A stretch of 30,304 nucleotides of DNA from a virus, in IMG/VR virus record IMGVR_UViG_3300045738_000645, positions 1 to 30,304 of that record; one strand, 5' to 3'. This document shows, piece after piece, positions 1 to 6,615 of this stretch (position 1 is the first letter of the stretch; every line of letters begins with the position of its first letter). Both the position numbers and the translations under genes were made by a program. The notes under the pieces were generated by a model. The model had not been told where the DNA came from and ran no database searches. It saw only the letters and a list, made by a program, of their open reading frames with translations.

Positions 1-175
1 TGAAGAAGGCCATGGATTCGTCGAGGAATCTCTCGAACAGTTTTTTGGAGAAGTACATTTTGATGAGGTGTTGATCTGAGGGGGAGGTGAAGAGCATGAC
101 GAAGGTATTGGTTTCCGGGTGGTGTTTGAACCAGAAGTCGAGTTCTTCATTGACCGAGGGCATGGGTTTTCTCAT
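1..175 (-). CDS. Hypothetical protein, 3' part cut off by window edge
   Basis: The reading frame is open from an ATG at 175 down to the left edge (58 codons visible). The start follows a purine-rich ribosome site (AAGGGGG) by 7 bases and overlaps the stop of the upstream gene as ATGA, the usual coupling in this operon. The visible part starts MRKPMPSVNEELDFWF and contains FVMLFTSPSDQHLIKMYF. There is no signal peptide, membrane segment or recognisable motif. Function is unknown. It is probably the next gene of the leftward accessory operon starting near 1613. Confidence 0.7.
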   Translation of the reverse strand, partial: MRKPMPSVNEELDFWFKHHPETNTFVMLFTSPSDQHLIKMYFSKKLFERFLDESMAFF

Positions 176-648
176 ATCTTGATCCCCCTTTTCGAGAGGT
201 ATGCCAGAACTATTTCAATGGCCCCTGCCTCTCCCCATGAGCCAAAGAAGGCGTTTAGTGCCCTGCAGATCATGCGGGAGTTTTCTTTTGTGTATCCTAG
301 TTCGGGAACGATTCTATCAATAGTGGGTGCCCGAGGAGACAGTTGTTTGTTTTTGGACAGGAGTTCAAAGTTTGCTCCTGAGAGTTCACAGGTTCCTTTT
401 TTGAGTCTTACGCTGATCCACTCGATATCGAGTTCAAACTCCAGTCCTTTCTTTCTTGACCTATTCCTTGCTGCATGAAAGAGTCTTGCCGCTCTGGTTT
501 TGAAATTAGTTCTGAGTTTTCGTCTTGTGCAGGTTTTGCACCGATAGAGGTATCTTGTTCTTTTGACTCCGCTATCCCAGAAGAACTGGAAGTGTTTGGT
601 ATCGAGCGGGAGTATTTGCTTACAACTGTTGCATTGGAAGGTTTTTAT
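172..648 (-). CDS. HNH-like endonuclease family protein with N-terminal zinc ribbon, probable ATA start
   Basis: This 158-residue frame has no ATG, GTG or TTG near its 5' end. An ATA at 648 lies 9 bases after a GAAGGA ribosome site and gives an N-terminus MKTFQCNSCKQILPLDTKHF, the normal beginning for this kind of protein. Cys6-x2-Cys9 and Cys37-x2-Cys40 form a zinc ribbon. A basic stretch follows (ARNRSRKKGLEFELD, ~60-74), then CELSG (87-91), TIDRIVPELGYTKENSRMIC (109-128) and Asn132. This matches a phage family usually annotated as HNH endonuclease-like, in which the first HNH histidine is absent from the usual place (DRI instead of HHI). Nuclease activity is therefore inferred, not shown. 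The 3' end overlaps the next gene by 4 bases (ATGA). It could instead be a non-catalytic DNA- or RNA-binding protein. The reading frame is convincing; the start codon is the uncertain part. Confidence 0.75.
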   Translation of the reverse strand: MKTFQCNSCKQILPLDTKHFQFFWDSGVKRTRYLYRCKTCTRRKLRTNFKTRAARLFHAARNRSRKKGLEFELDIEWISVRLKKGTCELSGANFELLSKNKQLSPRAPTIDRIVPELGYTKENSRMICRALNAFFGSWGEAGAIEIVLAYLSKRGIKI

Positions 649-653
649 TGGTG

Positions 654-986
654 CTAGTCCTTCTTGCGTTTTTTGTCCAAAAGCAAGGCGAGCATGGTGG
701 TTAGCCCCACTCCGAAGAGGAATGCAAGGAAGGTGGGGTTCAGCAGTATGAGCCCCGTATTGTAGGTTCGTTCGTATTCAACTGGCACAAGGTCGTACCC
801 TGGTCCCTCGATAACAACCCGAACGATTGGGATTCCTCTTGTATCAACTTTGATGATATCTGACTCAAGTTTTGAGACTTCGCATCCGGGCATGGCGAGG
901 AAGAGTATGGTGATTGCGAGTGCGGTAATGGCGAAAACTATTATGAGGTCAATAAAGTCTTGGTGTGGTTTGAACTTTATTTTCAA
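654..986 (-). CDS. Small two-helix membrane protein
   Basis: The protein has 110 residues if started at TTG 986. Two hydrophobic helices lie at about 12-33 (LIIVFAITALAITILFLAM) and 78-103 (GLILLNPTFLAFLFGVGLTT). About 45 residues between them are probably extracytoplasmic, and the positively charged tail (KKRKKD) suggests that both ends are cytoplasmic. The frame is open upstream to an ATG at 1109, but that start would place the coding region across a 12-bp perfect hairpin (1009-1055) and the end of the preceding gene, so I rejected it. GGGAGG lies only 3 bases before TTG 986 but 9 bases before an in-frame ATA at 980, so ATA may be the true start, as proposed for the next gene. No family was recognised. 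A role at the host membrane (lysis, exclusion) is possible but not supported further. Confidence 0.6.
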   Translation of the reverse strand: MKIKFKPHQDFIDLIIVFAITALAITILFLAMPGCEVSKLESDIIKVDTRGIPIVRVVIEGPGYDLVPVEYERTYNTGLILLNPTFLAFLFGVGLTTMLALLLDKKRKKD

Positions 987-1008
987 GAGCCTCCCGTGAA
1001 ATGAAAGA

Positions 1009-1055
1009 GGAGAGGGGAGCAGGATACCGCTGTTAAGACGAAGGCTCCCCTCTCC
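1009..1055 (-). terminator. Strong hairpin between two leftward genes (terminator or processing site)
   Basis: A perfect 12-bp inverted repeat, GGAGAGGGGAGC at 1009-1020 and GCTCCCCTCTCC at 1044-1055, encloses a 23-base loop. It sits between the stop of the basic coiled-coil gene (1066) and the likely start of the membrane-protein gene (986 or 980). On the minus strand it is followed by TCTTTCATTTC, which is only moderately U-rich. A partial terminator, attenuator or RNA-processing site are all possible. The hairpin itself is certain; the role is inferred. Confidence 0.55.
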
Positions 1056-1065
1056 GGGGAAACGA

Positions 1066-1320
1066 TCAGGGCCGTGGAGTGTTGCTCCCTGACCGCTTGG
1101 AAATCTCATTTTGAGCGATCCCCCTTGCGTAGAGGAGTCGTTCTTTTTGCTTCATGTTTGTAATGGCTTGCTCTTGAGTTTCTGCGAGAGCCCTATCGAG
1201 GGTATGCCTGATTTCTCTAAGTTGGGCCATGCCGTAGTTTGTTGCATTATTTTTCTTAGCAGTCTTTTGAGCGATCTTTTTGGAAGATCTTTTCTTGCTT
1301 CGTCGTCGAGAGTTCGCCAT
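1066..1320 (-). CDS. Small basic coiled-coil protein
   Basis: The protein has 84 residues from the ATG at 1320 (MANSRRRSKKRSSKK). The first ~25 residues are Arg/Lys/Ser-rich and resemble a nucleic-acid-binding tail. The rest is helical and charged (LREIRHTLDRALAETQEQAI, KQKERLLYARGIAQNEI). An upstream in-frame ATG at 1341 has no ribosome site. The gene lies in another frame inside the 3' end of the 1152-1613 frame, overlapping by 169 bases. The function is unknown; the composition suggests a small DNA- or RNA-binding protein. A strong hairpin follows its stop. Confidence 0.5.
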   Translation of the reverse strand: MANSRRRSKKRSSKKIAQKTAKKNNATNYGMAQLREIRHTLDRALAETQEQAITNMKQKERLLYARGIAQNEISKRSGSNTPRP

Positions 1321-1613
1321 ATTTTGTGAACACCTGTCCATAGTTTGCAGAGGAAGAGGGTGGTTTCTTTTTCTAACTTCAATCCATGCAAAAGCAGATC
1401 AATGAACCTGAAAGGGTAACTGTTTTTTTTAAGCCACACAGCAGAGTCTTCTGCTTGGTAAATGGTTTTCTTGTCTCCGGCTTTTACCCACAGTTCCAGC
1501 GTGGATGGTACTCCATTTTCGAATGGGATAAAGAAACCAAGTTTGTATGATTTACCATTGGGGGATTGGTAGGTCTCCAGATGGTAGACCTCTAGCCCGG
1601 TTTTTGTTTTCAT
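1152..1613 (-). CDS. Hypothetical protein, first gene of the leftward accessory operon
   Basis: The protein has 153 residues from the ATG at 1613 (MKTKTGLEVYHLETYQSPNG), preceded by AAGGCGAGG and by a sigma70-like promoter at 1636-1663. The frame is open upstream to 1832, but that part overlaps the divergent gene and the promoter, so this start is preferred. The first ~100 residues look like a globular beta-rich domain (YKLGFFIPFENGVPSTLELW). The last ~55 residues are basic and overlap a second ORF in another frame. The true 3' end may therefore differ, either by a real long overlap or by a frameshift near 1320. No family was recognised. Confidence 0.65.
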   Translation of the reverse strand: MKTKTGLEVYHLETYQSPNGKSYKLGFFIPFENGVPSTLELWVKAGDKKTIYQAEDSAVWLKKNSYPFRFIDLLLHGLKLEKETTLFLCKLWTGVHKIWRTLDDEARKDLPKRSLKRLLRKIMQQTTAWPNLEKSGIPSIGLSQKLKSKPLQT

Positions 1614-1635
1614 GGGTGCCTCGCCTTCTGAGTGG

Positions 1636-1663
1636 AATATACACCTTTTTGTTTTGTTTTCAA
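1636..1663 (-). promoter_or_regulatory. Sigma70-like promoter for the leftward operon
   Basis: On the minus strand TTGAAA (1663-1658) and TATATT (1641-1636) are separated by 16 bases. This is near consensus for a bacterial housekeeping sigma factor, with an A-rich spacer. Transcription would start near 1629, about 15 bases before the start codon at 1613. The element lies in the only divergent intergenic region on the left side. I see no equally good promoter facing right towards 1705. Confidence 0.65.
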
Positions 1664-1704
1664 TAGCGTAGGATCCGTGTTCAACATGGTTTAGGAAGTG
1701 AAAG

Positions 1705-2427
1705 TTGTTAGTGAGAGACCTTCCAAAGAAAACCAAAGATCTTGACAAGGTTGCCAGCAGAGTCCTGAAGAAGGTGGAGAACAGTGCTGATGCTGGGGCC
1801 ATGTGGCTTACGGGTCTTGATCCTGTACGCAAATATCAACTCATTGATTTTTCTGGACAACTATCCCAGTTGGTCCCCATGAATCAGAGCCACATTTCAG
1901 AATCCAAGTTCATCAAGAAACTGGCTAATGCTGGTCATTACGAACCTGCAATCAAGATGCTCAAGAGGTTGGTGGGTGATCTCCAGGGTTGGATTGGACC
2001 CTACGATATATGGTGGGCACACAGGTACTGCCACTACTACGTCATGTATCTCCGTCAGGGTCACAACGAGGACGAATCAAAAGAGAAGGTTGCTGAAAAG
2101 CTCAAGTTCAAACTCAGCAAACTCCTGTCTCGGATCTCTCGCAGGGACATTCACTCTCTTGTCAATATGTTGTTGCTCAAGTCTGCAGAAGAGTCTGAGG
2201 GTCATATTGCTATGGGTGTGGCGATTCGTGCCAGTGAGGGTTCGGTCAAGGACACGGAGTTGTTCTATCGTTATGTGAAGCGGAAGGATGCAGACCTGGG
2301 TGGGGACAAAGAGTTAGATCCGACAATAATGACGGAGGAGGAACTCCAGTCGCACATCAAGAAGATGAAGAAGCAAATGGGCATGTCGAGTGATTCGGAA
2401 ATGATAGAGGAGTCTACTGATGGGTGA
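1705..2427 (+). CDS. Hypothetical protein, candidate small terminase subunit
   Basis: The protein has 240 residues. The TTG at 1705 lies 6 bases after AGGAAG; a GTG at 1711 is the alternative. It is mostly alpha-helical and charged, with an aromatic patch around residues 92-115 (GWIGPYDIWWAHRYCHYYVM) and an acidic, Met-rich C-terminus (KKMKKQMGMSSDSEMIEEST). Its position, first in the rightward operon and just before TerL, fits a small terminase subunit, which would recognise phage DNA and load TerL. I do not recognise a TerS fold or a clear helix-turn-helix, so this is inference from position only. The 3' end overlaps the next small gene by 8 bases. Confidence 0.6.
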   Translation: MLVRDLPKKTKDLDKVASRVLKKVENSADAGAMWLTGLDPVRKYQLIDFSGQLSQLVPMNQSHISESKFIKKLANAGHYEPAIKMLKRLVGDLQGWIGPYDIWWAHRYCHYYVMYLRQGHNEDESKEKVAEKLKFKLSKLLSRISRRDIHSLVNMLLLKSAEESEGHIAMGVAIRASEGSVKDTELFYRYVKRKDADLGGDKELDPTIMTEEELQSHIKKMKKQMGMSSDSEMIEESTDG

Positions 2428-2593
2428 GGCTTGTCCACGTTGCAAGAGACTGGAAATCAAGAGTTGCTTGAAGACCTGTGAGGTTCCAGCAACAAGCAGG
2501 TCTGGATCAAAGGCTGGCGAGATCTTCCGTTGTGAAAGGATTATCCAGAAGTCTGGGAAGTCCAGAATGTGCGGATACTGGAGGTGGCACTAG
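2420..2593 (+). CDS. Small zinc-ribbon-like protein between the packaging genes
   Basis: The protein has 57 residues (MGEACPRCKRLEIKSCLKTC...), with Cys5-x2-Cys8, further cysteines at 16 and 20, and a later FRCERI and MCGYW. This is enough for one zinc-ribbon-like site. The ATG at 2420 overlaps the previous stop by 8 bases, and the TAG at 2591 is one base before the TerL start at 2595, so the gene exactly fills the gap between its neighbours. The tight fit and cysteine pattern support real coding despite the small size. The role is unknown; a DNA-binding accessory of packaging is possible. Confidence 0.6.
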   Translation: MGEACPRCKRLEIKSCLKTCEVPATSRSGSKAGEIFRCERIIQKSGKSRMCGYWRWH

Positions 2594-2594
2594 C

Positions 2595-4007
2595 ATGGAG
2601 CATGACGATCTTGTTGGCGAATATAAGGAACTCAAGGAACGGGTGCATCTTTACAAGGAAGCCCCCTTCTTCTTCTTTGAGCCTTATGGTCAGCAGGAGA
2701 AGTTTCTGCTTGACCCTGCCCAGATTCGCCTGATTACCGGGGGCAACCGTACAGGCAAGTCCACGGTTGGTGTTGTTGAAACCCTGTCTCACTGCATGGG
2801 ATTCAGGCATGACGGAACCAGGAGGAACCTGCCAGTTCCACCAGTGGACATTCTTGCAATGGTCAATGATCGTCGCAAAGCGGTGGACAAGATCCTGATG
2901 AAGAAGATCAGGGAACTTTCGGTCAGGGGGTGGATCGAGCATATCAAGAACGGGACGGACGGATACCCGGAGATCCTTCGTTTCTCGACAGGTTCAAGGC
3001 TCTACATCGGTTCTTATATGCAAGACCCTTCCACCTACGAGGGTCACGACTGGCATGGGGTCTGGTTTGATGAGCCCCCCCCGAGGCCAATGTTCGTGGC
3101 GGTTCGCCGTGGTTGTTTGGATCATGGTGGCCGAATCTGGTTCACCTTGACCCCTCTGAGCTGTCCTTGGATTTACAATGAGATCTACGCAAAGGCAGAC
3201 GGCATAAGGATTTCCGACTTCCATCTGGACCTGATGGACAATCCCTATATTCCCGAGAAGGAGAAACTCTCTTTCATGGAGGATCTGACTCCCGAGGAGA
3301 TCGAATCCAGGGTTCACGGCAAGTTCAGCCATTTGTCTGGTTCGATCTTTCCCGAGTTCGGGCGGGACGTTCATGTGATTTCAGGGTTTGAGATTCCAGA
3401 GTCTTGGCCTCGTTTCTTGGTGATGGACCCGCATGATCGTCGTCCATGTTACATGGCATGGTTTGCCATCAATCCGAAGAACCAGTTGTTCTGTTACCGG
3501 GAGTGGCCGCACGATCCTTTCCATTCGATCAAGACCTGCAAGAATTCGGTGAGGGATTATGTTTCAATCATTCGGACAGAGGAGGGCAAGGAGTCGATCT
3601 ATGAAAGAATCATTGACCCGAACTTCGGTCGTACACCTTCGGTGTTTACAGGTAGGACACTGATAGAGGAGTATGAGGAGCATGACCTTGATTTTTATTC
3701 GGAGATCAACAATGACTTGGCACTGGGCCACCAGAGGATTCACGAACTTTTAAGGACTGACATTGGTGAGCCGAAGTTCTTTGTCTTCGAGCATTGTCAT
3801 AACATGGTCTGGGCATTTGAGAACTACACCTGGAACCAGAAGGATATGGAGTCGGAGTATGGTGCGAAGGAAAGACCGGGTGACGCTGGCAAGGATATGA
3901 TAGATACTATCCGCTACCTTCTGGACTTCGAGCCGACATACAGCATGGGGCAAATAATAAAGTCAGAAGAGAACTTGAATCTTGGGGTTACGGGGTACGG
4001 GGGTTAA
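2595..4007 (+). CDS. terL: Terminase large subunit (TerL)
   Basis: This is the ATP-driven DNA-packaging motor with a nuclease domain that docks on the portal. The protein has 470 residues. The ATPase domain carries Walker A GGNRTGKST (49-57) and Walker B VWFDE (156-160). The C-terminal RNase H-like nuclease shows a first acid in FLVMDPHD (Asp278), another in RIIDPNFG (Asp341) and the last pair in DMIDTIRYLLD (Asp434/437). The ATG at 2595 follows GGAGGTGG. The frame is open back to 2478, but that would overlap the zinc-ribbon gene. The length is typical for phage TerL. The portal gene starts at the base immediately after its stop. Confidence 0.93.
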   Translation: MEHDDLVGEYKELKERVHLYKEAPFFFFEPYGQQEKFLLDPAQIRLITGGNRTGKSTVGVVETLSHCMGFRHDGTRRNLPVPPVDILAMVNDRRKAVDKILMKKIRELSVRGWIEHIKNGTDGYPEILRFSTGSRLYIGSYMQDPSTYEGHDWHGVWFDEPPPRPMFVAVRRGCLDHGGRIWFTLTPLSCPWIYNEIYAKADGIRISDFHLDLMDNPYIPEKEKLSFMEDLTPEEIESRVHGKFSHLSGSIFPEFGRDVHVISGFEIPESWPRFLVMDPHDRRPCYMAWFAINPKNQLFCYREWPHDPFHSIKTCKNSVRDYVSIIRTEEGKESIYERIIDPNFGRTPSVFTGRTLIEEYEEHDLDFYSEINNDLALGHQRIHELLRTDIGEPKFFVFEHCHNMVWAFENYTWNQKDMESEYGAKERPGDAGKDMIDTIRYLLDFEPTYSMGQIIKSEENLNLGVTGYGG

Positions 4008-6239
4008 ATGGAACAACATCCAGAGAGCATGGGGATTGACCTTGCTCCACGAATCAAAGACGAGACTGTTGTTGATCTGGTTAAACAGGTCGAGAAGGCA
4101 GTGGGGGACCGTTCTCAGTGGGAGAGCAAGCAGAGAGTCTTTTACGAGAGACGCTTTGGTATCCGTGGGGAAAAGAACTTTCCCTGGCCCGGTGCTTCCA
4201 ACATCAACATCCCCCTGATCGACAAGACGATTCGCCGTCAGAAGCCGATCTATGTGAACGCAGTCTTCGGAGTGAACCCTGTCCTTTCGATTGAGACGCT
4301 TGGAGAAGCTGACCCCGAGAGAGCCAAAAGGATCGAGAGTTTCTATGACTGGTTGATTCGTTACCGGATGGGTCGTTGCCGTGAAACCCAGATTCAATCA
4401 ATCGACCACTTCCTCACTTACGGTCAGTCTTACGTCAAGGCGGTCTGGGATCACGAGACCGAGAGGAAGACCAGAACACTGGATCTATCTTTCCTTCCTG
4501 AAGATGTGGACCGCAGTGAAGTGACGGACGAGGACTTCATTCAACTGGCTCCACAGATGGGGCTTGACCTCAACAACAAAGATGACCGTGTTGCTTTCGA
4601 GTCTGTCCTCAAGCAGTTCCGTGACGGCAAGGAGTTCTTGAAGGTTTCCCTGCAGATAGTGAAACAGAACGAACCCGCTTGGCACTTCGTTGATTCAAAG
4701 GACATTGTGGTTCCATTTGATTCTTCCGACGACATTGACTCGTTGCCCTGGATTGCTCACCGTATGTTCCTGACCCCAGCAGAGATCAGGGCTAGAGGTA
4801 TACAGGGAATGTATGACTCTGACGTTGCCAAGAAAGTAGCGGAGGGATCGAAGACCTCGGAGATTGCCAGTCAGGGTAGTTCCTATGTGAACACCGCCAG
4901 GACTGCCAGAGAGGGCGTTTCCGCTACTTCTGCAAGTGGTTCACACATTGAGGTTTACGAGATCTATTTCCACCATGACATCAATGGGGATGGCTTAGAA
5001 GAGAAGTGCGTGATGACCATCAGTGCCAAGGGCAATGAGGTCTTGCGTCTGATCGAATATCCCTACGAGCATGGTGAATGGCCCTTCACTCGGTTCGTTT
5101 ATGAGATCACCGAGCCTCGCTGGTACTCCCCTCGTGGGATTCCCGAGATGCTGTATGACCTCAATGCTGAGATCAATGCCCAGCACAATGCCAAACTCGA
5201 CCGCATGACGATTCAAAATGCTCTGACCTTCAAGGTTAGAGAGGGTTCCATTCGCAATCCTTCTCAGTTGCGTTTCCGTCCGGGTGGTTACATTCCTGTC
5301 AGGCGTATGGACGACATACAGCCCATCACACATCAGGTCATGGATTATTCATTCGAGGCTGAAGAGAGAACGCTCAAGGCTTACGCCGAGGAGTATGTTG
5401 GTGTTCAGGATTTCGGGATCTCCAATGTGAATCAAAAGGTTGAGAGAAGGACTGCGGCAGAGGTTCAGGAGATTTCTCGCATGAGCCAGATGCAAGCAGC
5501 TCTTGATCTCCAGATCTTCCAAGAGTCCATGAGGAGATTGCACCGTCAGACTTTGTTCTTGTGGGCGCAGTATGGAGATATGTCGATTATGTTGAACATT
5601 GATGGCAGAGAACCTGTCATGTTCAACCGCTGGGATCTCTACTCTGACTTCGATCTGATCCCGACAGGCAGACTGGACAACCTGGATTCGAGGTCTCGTG
5701 CCCAGAAGAACTTGGCAGATATGCAGGTGGCTTCTTCTCCGACCTTTTCCCCCTTCGTCAACTCTTACGAACTTATTCGTGACTACTTCGAGAACAGTGA
5801 CTACCGTTCTTCGAGCAGGTTTTTGAGGGCACCGGGGATCATGGAAGCGGATGCGGCCAGCGAACAACTGACCGAGATCCAGTTCATGCAGACGATGAAG
5901 CAGGTTTCTCCGGTGGACCAGGGTGACGCACACCAGATTCACATGGAGGTTTTGCAGCAAGCGATTCAGGCCAACATGGAAAATCAGGAGTTGGTCTTGC
6001 TGATGACTGGTCACTTGGCATTGCATATGTCCATGCTTGGAGACAACTCAATGGTCGAGCAGTTGCAGCAACAAGGGGCGCAGGTTCAGCAGCAGGGGAC
6101 AAGGATCTACATGGAGTTCCCCGATCCGGAACCAATGGCACAGGGTCCAGTTCAAGGGGCACCCCAGGAGGCTCCACCACAGGAAGCCACACCTCAAGAA
6201 GAACCGCAGCCTGAGCCTGAAGGTGAGGTGGTTGCTTGA
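4008..6239 (+). CDS. Portal protein
   Basis: The protein has 743 residues and would form the dodecameric ring at the unique capsid vertex through which DNA enters and leaves. The N-terminal part has the FPWPGASNINIPLIDKTIRR segment (~60-80) typical of long portal proteins of environmental podo- and siphoviruses. A calcium-loop-like DINGDGLEE lies at about 324-332, and a helical wing and stem region follows. The last ~100 residues are rich in Gln, Pro and Glu (APQEAPPQEATPQEEPQPEP), a flexible tail. The ATG directly follows the TerL stop, with GGGGG upstream. The next gene starts with a TTG that overlaps its TGA stop. Confidence 0.88.
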   Translation: MEQHPESMGIDLAPRIKDETVVDLVKQVEKAVGDRSQWESKQRVFYERRFGIRGEKNFPWPGASNINIPLIDKTIRRQKPIYVNAVFGVNPVLSIETLGEADPERAKRIESFYDWLIRYRMGRCRETQIQSIDHFLTYGQSYVKAVWDHETERKTRTLDLSFLPEDVDRSEVTDEDFIQLAPQMGLDLNNKDDRVAFESVLKQFRDGKEFLKVSLQIVKQNEPAWHFVDSKDIVVPFDSSDDIDSLPWIAHRMFLTPAEIRARGIQGMYDSDVAKKVAEGSKTSEIASQGSSYVNTARTAREGVSATSASGSHIEVYEIYFHHDINGDGLEEKCVMTISAKGNEVLRLIEYPYEHGEWPFTRFVYEITEPRWYSPRGIPEMLYDLNAEINAQHNAKLDRMTIQNALTFKVREGSIRNPSQLRFRPGGYIPVRRMDDIQPITHQVMDYSFEAEERTLKAYAEEYVGVQDFGISNVNQKVERRTAAEVQEISRMSQMQAALDLQIFQESMRRLHRQTLFLWAQYGDMSIMLNIDGREPVMFNRWDLYSDFDLIPTGRLDNLDSRSRAQKNLADMQVASSPTFSPFVNSYELIRDYFENSDYRSSSRFLRAPGIMEADAASEQLTEIQFMQTMKQVSPVDQGDAHQIHMEVLQQAIQANMENQELVLLMTGHLALHMSMLGDNSMVEQLQQQGAQVQQQGTRIYMEFPDPEPMAQGPVQGAPQEAPPQEATPQEEPQPEPEGEVVA

Positions 6240-6556
6240 AGATCGAGCAAGTGCTTGAGGAGTACAATCTACAGACCAAGGAGTTCAAGGCGTATTGGGA
6301 CGGCCTGGAAGAGGAAGGCGCACCTCAAGCCTTACTGGGTCGGAGGAGGGCAGAGGAGCAGAGAAGGCTTGAGTCTTTTATAAGGGAACAGGGGTTGGCT
6401 TTTATCGAAGCAATCCTTGAGCCTCTTCGGGAGCAATACCTTTCAACTGCCTTGACTGCCAGTGACCCCAAAGACATTTACGAGTCTCGTGGTGCCTATA
6501 TGGTATTTGACGATATCGTAAACTACCTCTTGAATCTTTGTGCAGATCAGGAATAG
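6236..6556 (+). CDS. Small helical hypothetical protein between portal and scaffold
   Basis: The protein has 106 residues. The start TTG overlaps the portal stop (TTGA), indicating translational coupling. It is charged and helical (LLGRRRAEEQRRLESFIREQ) with a hydrophobic C-terminal helix (YMVFDDIVNYLLNLCADQ). No known domain was recognised. Small genes in this position in related gene orders often encode head-assembly helpers, but nothing in the sequence proves that role. Its end is followed directly by a promoter-like sequence. Confidence 0.7.
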   Translation: MKIEQVLEEYNLQTKEFKAYWDGLEEEGAPQALLGRRRAEEQRRLESFIREQGLAFIEAILEPLREQYLSTALTASDPKDIYESRGAYMVFDDIVNYLLNLCADQE

Positions 6557-6558
6557 TA

Positions 6559-6587
6559 TTGACACGCACCCCAGTTTGGGTGTAACA
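6559..6587 (+). promoter_or_regulatory. Promoter-like sequence before scaffold and capsid genes
   Basis: A perfect -35 TTGACA (6559-6564) is followed 16 bases later by TGTAAC (6581-6586; 4 of 6 to consensus), or by GTAACA with a 17-base spacer. The spacer holds an inverted repeat, CACCC (6567-6571) and GGGTG (6578-6582), which could be an operator or form a small hairpin. It lies in the only intergenic gap (6557-6615) between portal and capsid genes, where extra transcription of scaffold and capsid would be useful. The function is inferred from sequence only. Confidence 0.5.
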
Positions 6588-6615
6588 AAAACCTAAATCT
6601 CCTAAAGGGGGTTGT

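Noticed and set aside
654-1109. Longer 151-residue form of the membrane protein from ATG 1109
   Set aside because: It would run through the 12-bp hairpin and the end of the preceding gene, and the extra residues look non-coding.
1614-1832. N-terminal extension of the 153-residue gene to 1832
   Set aside because: It covers the promoter at 1636-1663 and the start of the divergent gene; ATG 1613 has a good ribosome site.
2478-2594. Longer TerL from 2478
   Set aside because: The extra 39 residues overlap the zinc-ribbon gene and do not resemble TerL; ATG 2595 has GGAGG upstream.
5349-6026. 225-residue minus-strand ORF under the portal gene
   Set aside because: It is a shadow of the portal gene with no ribosome site or domain.
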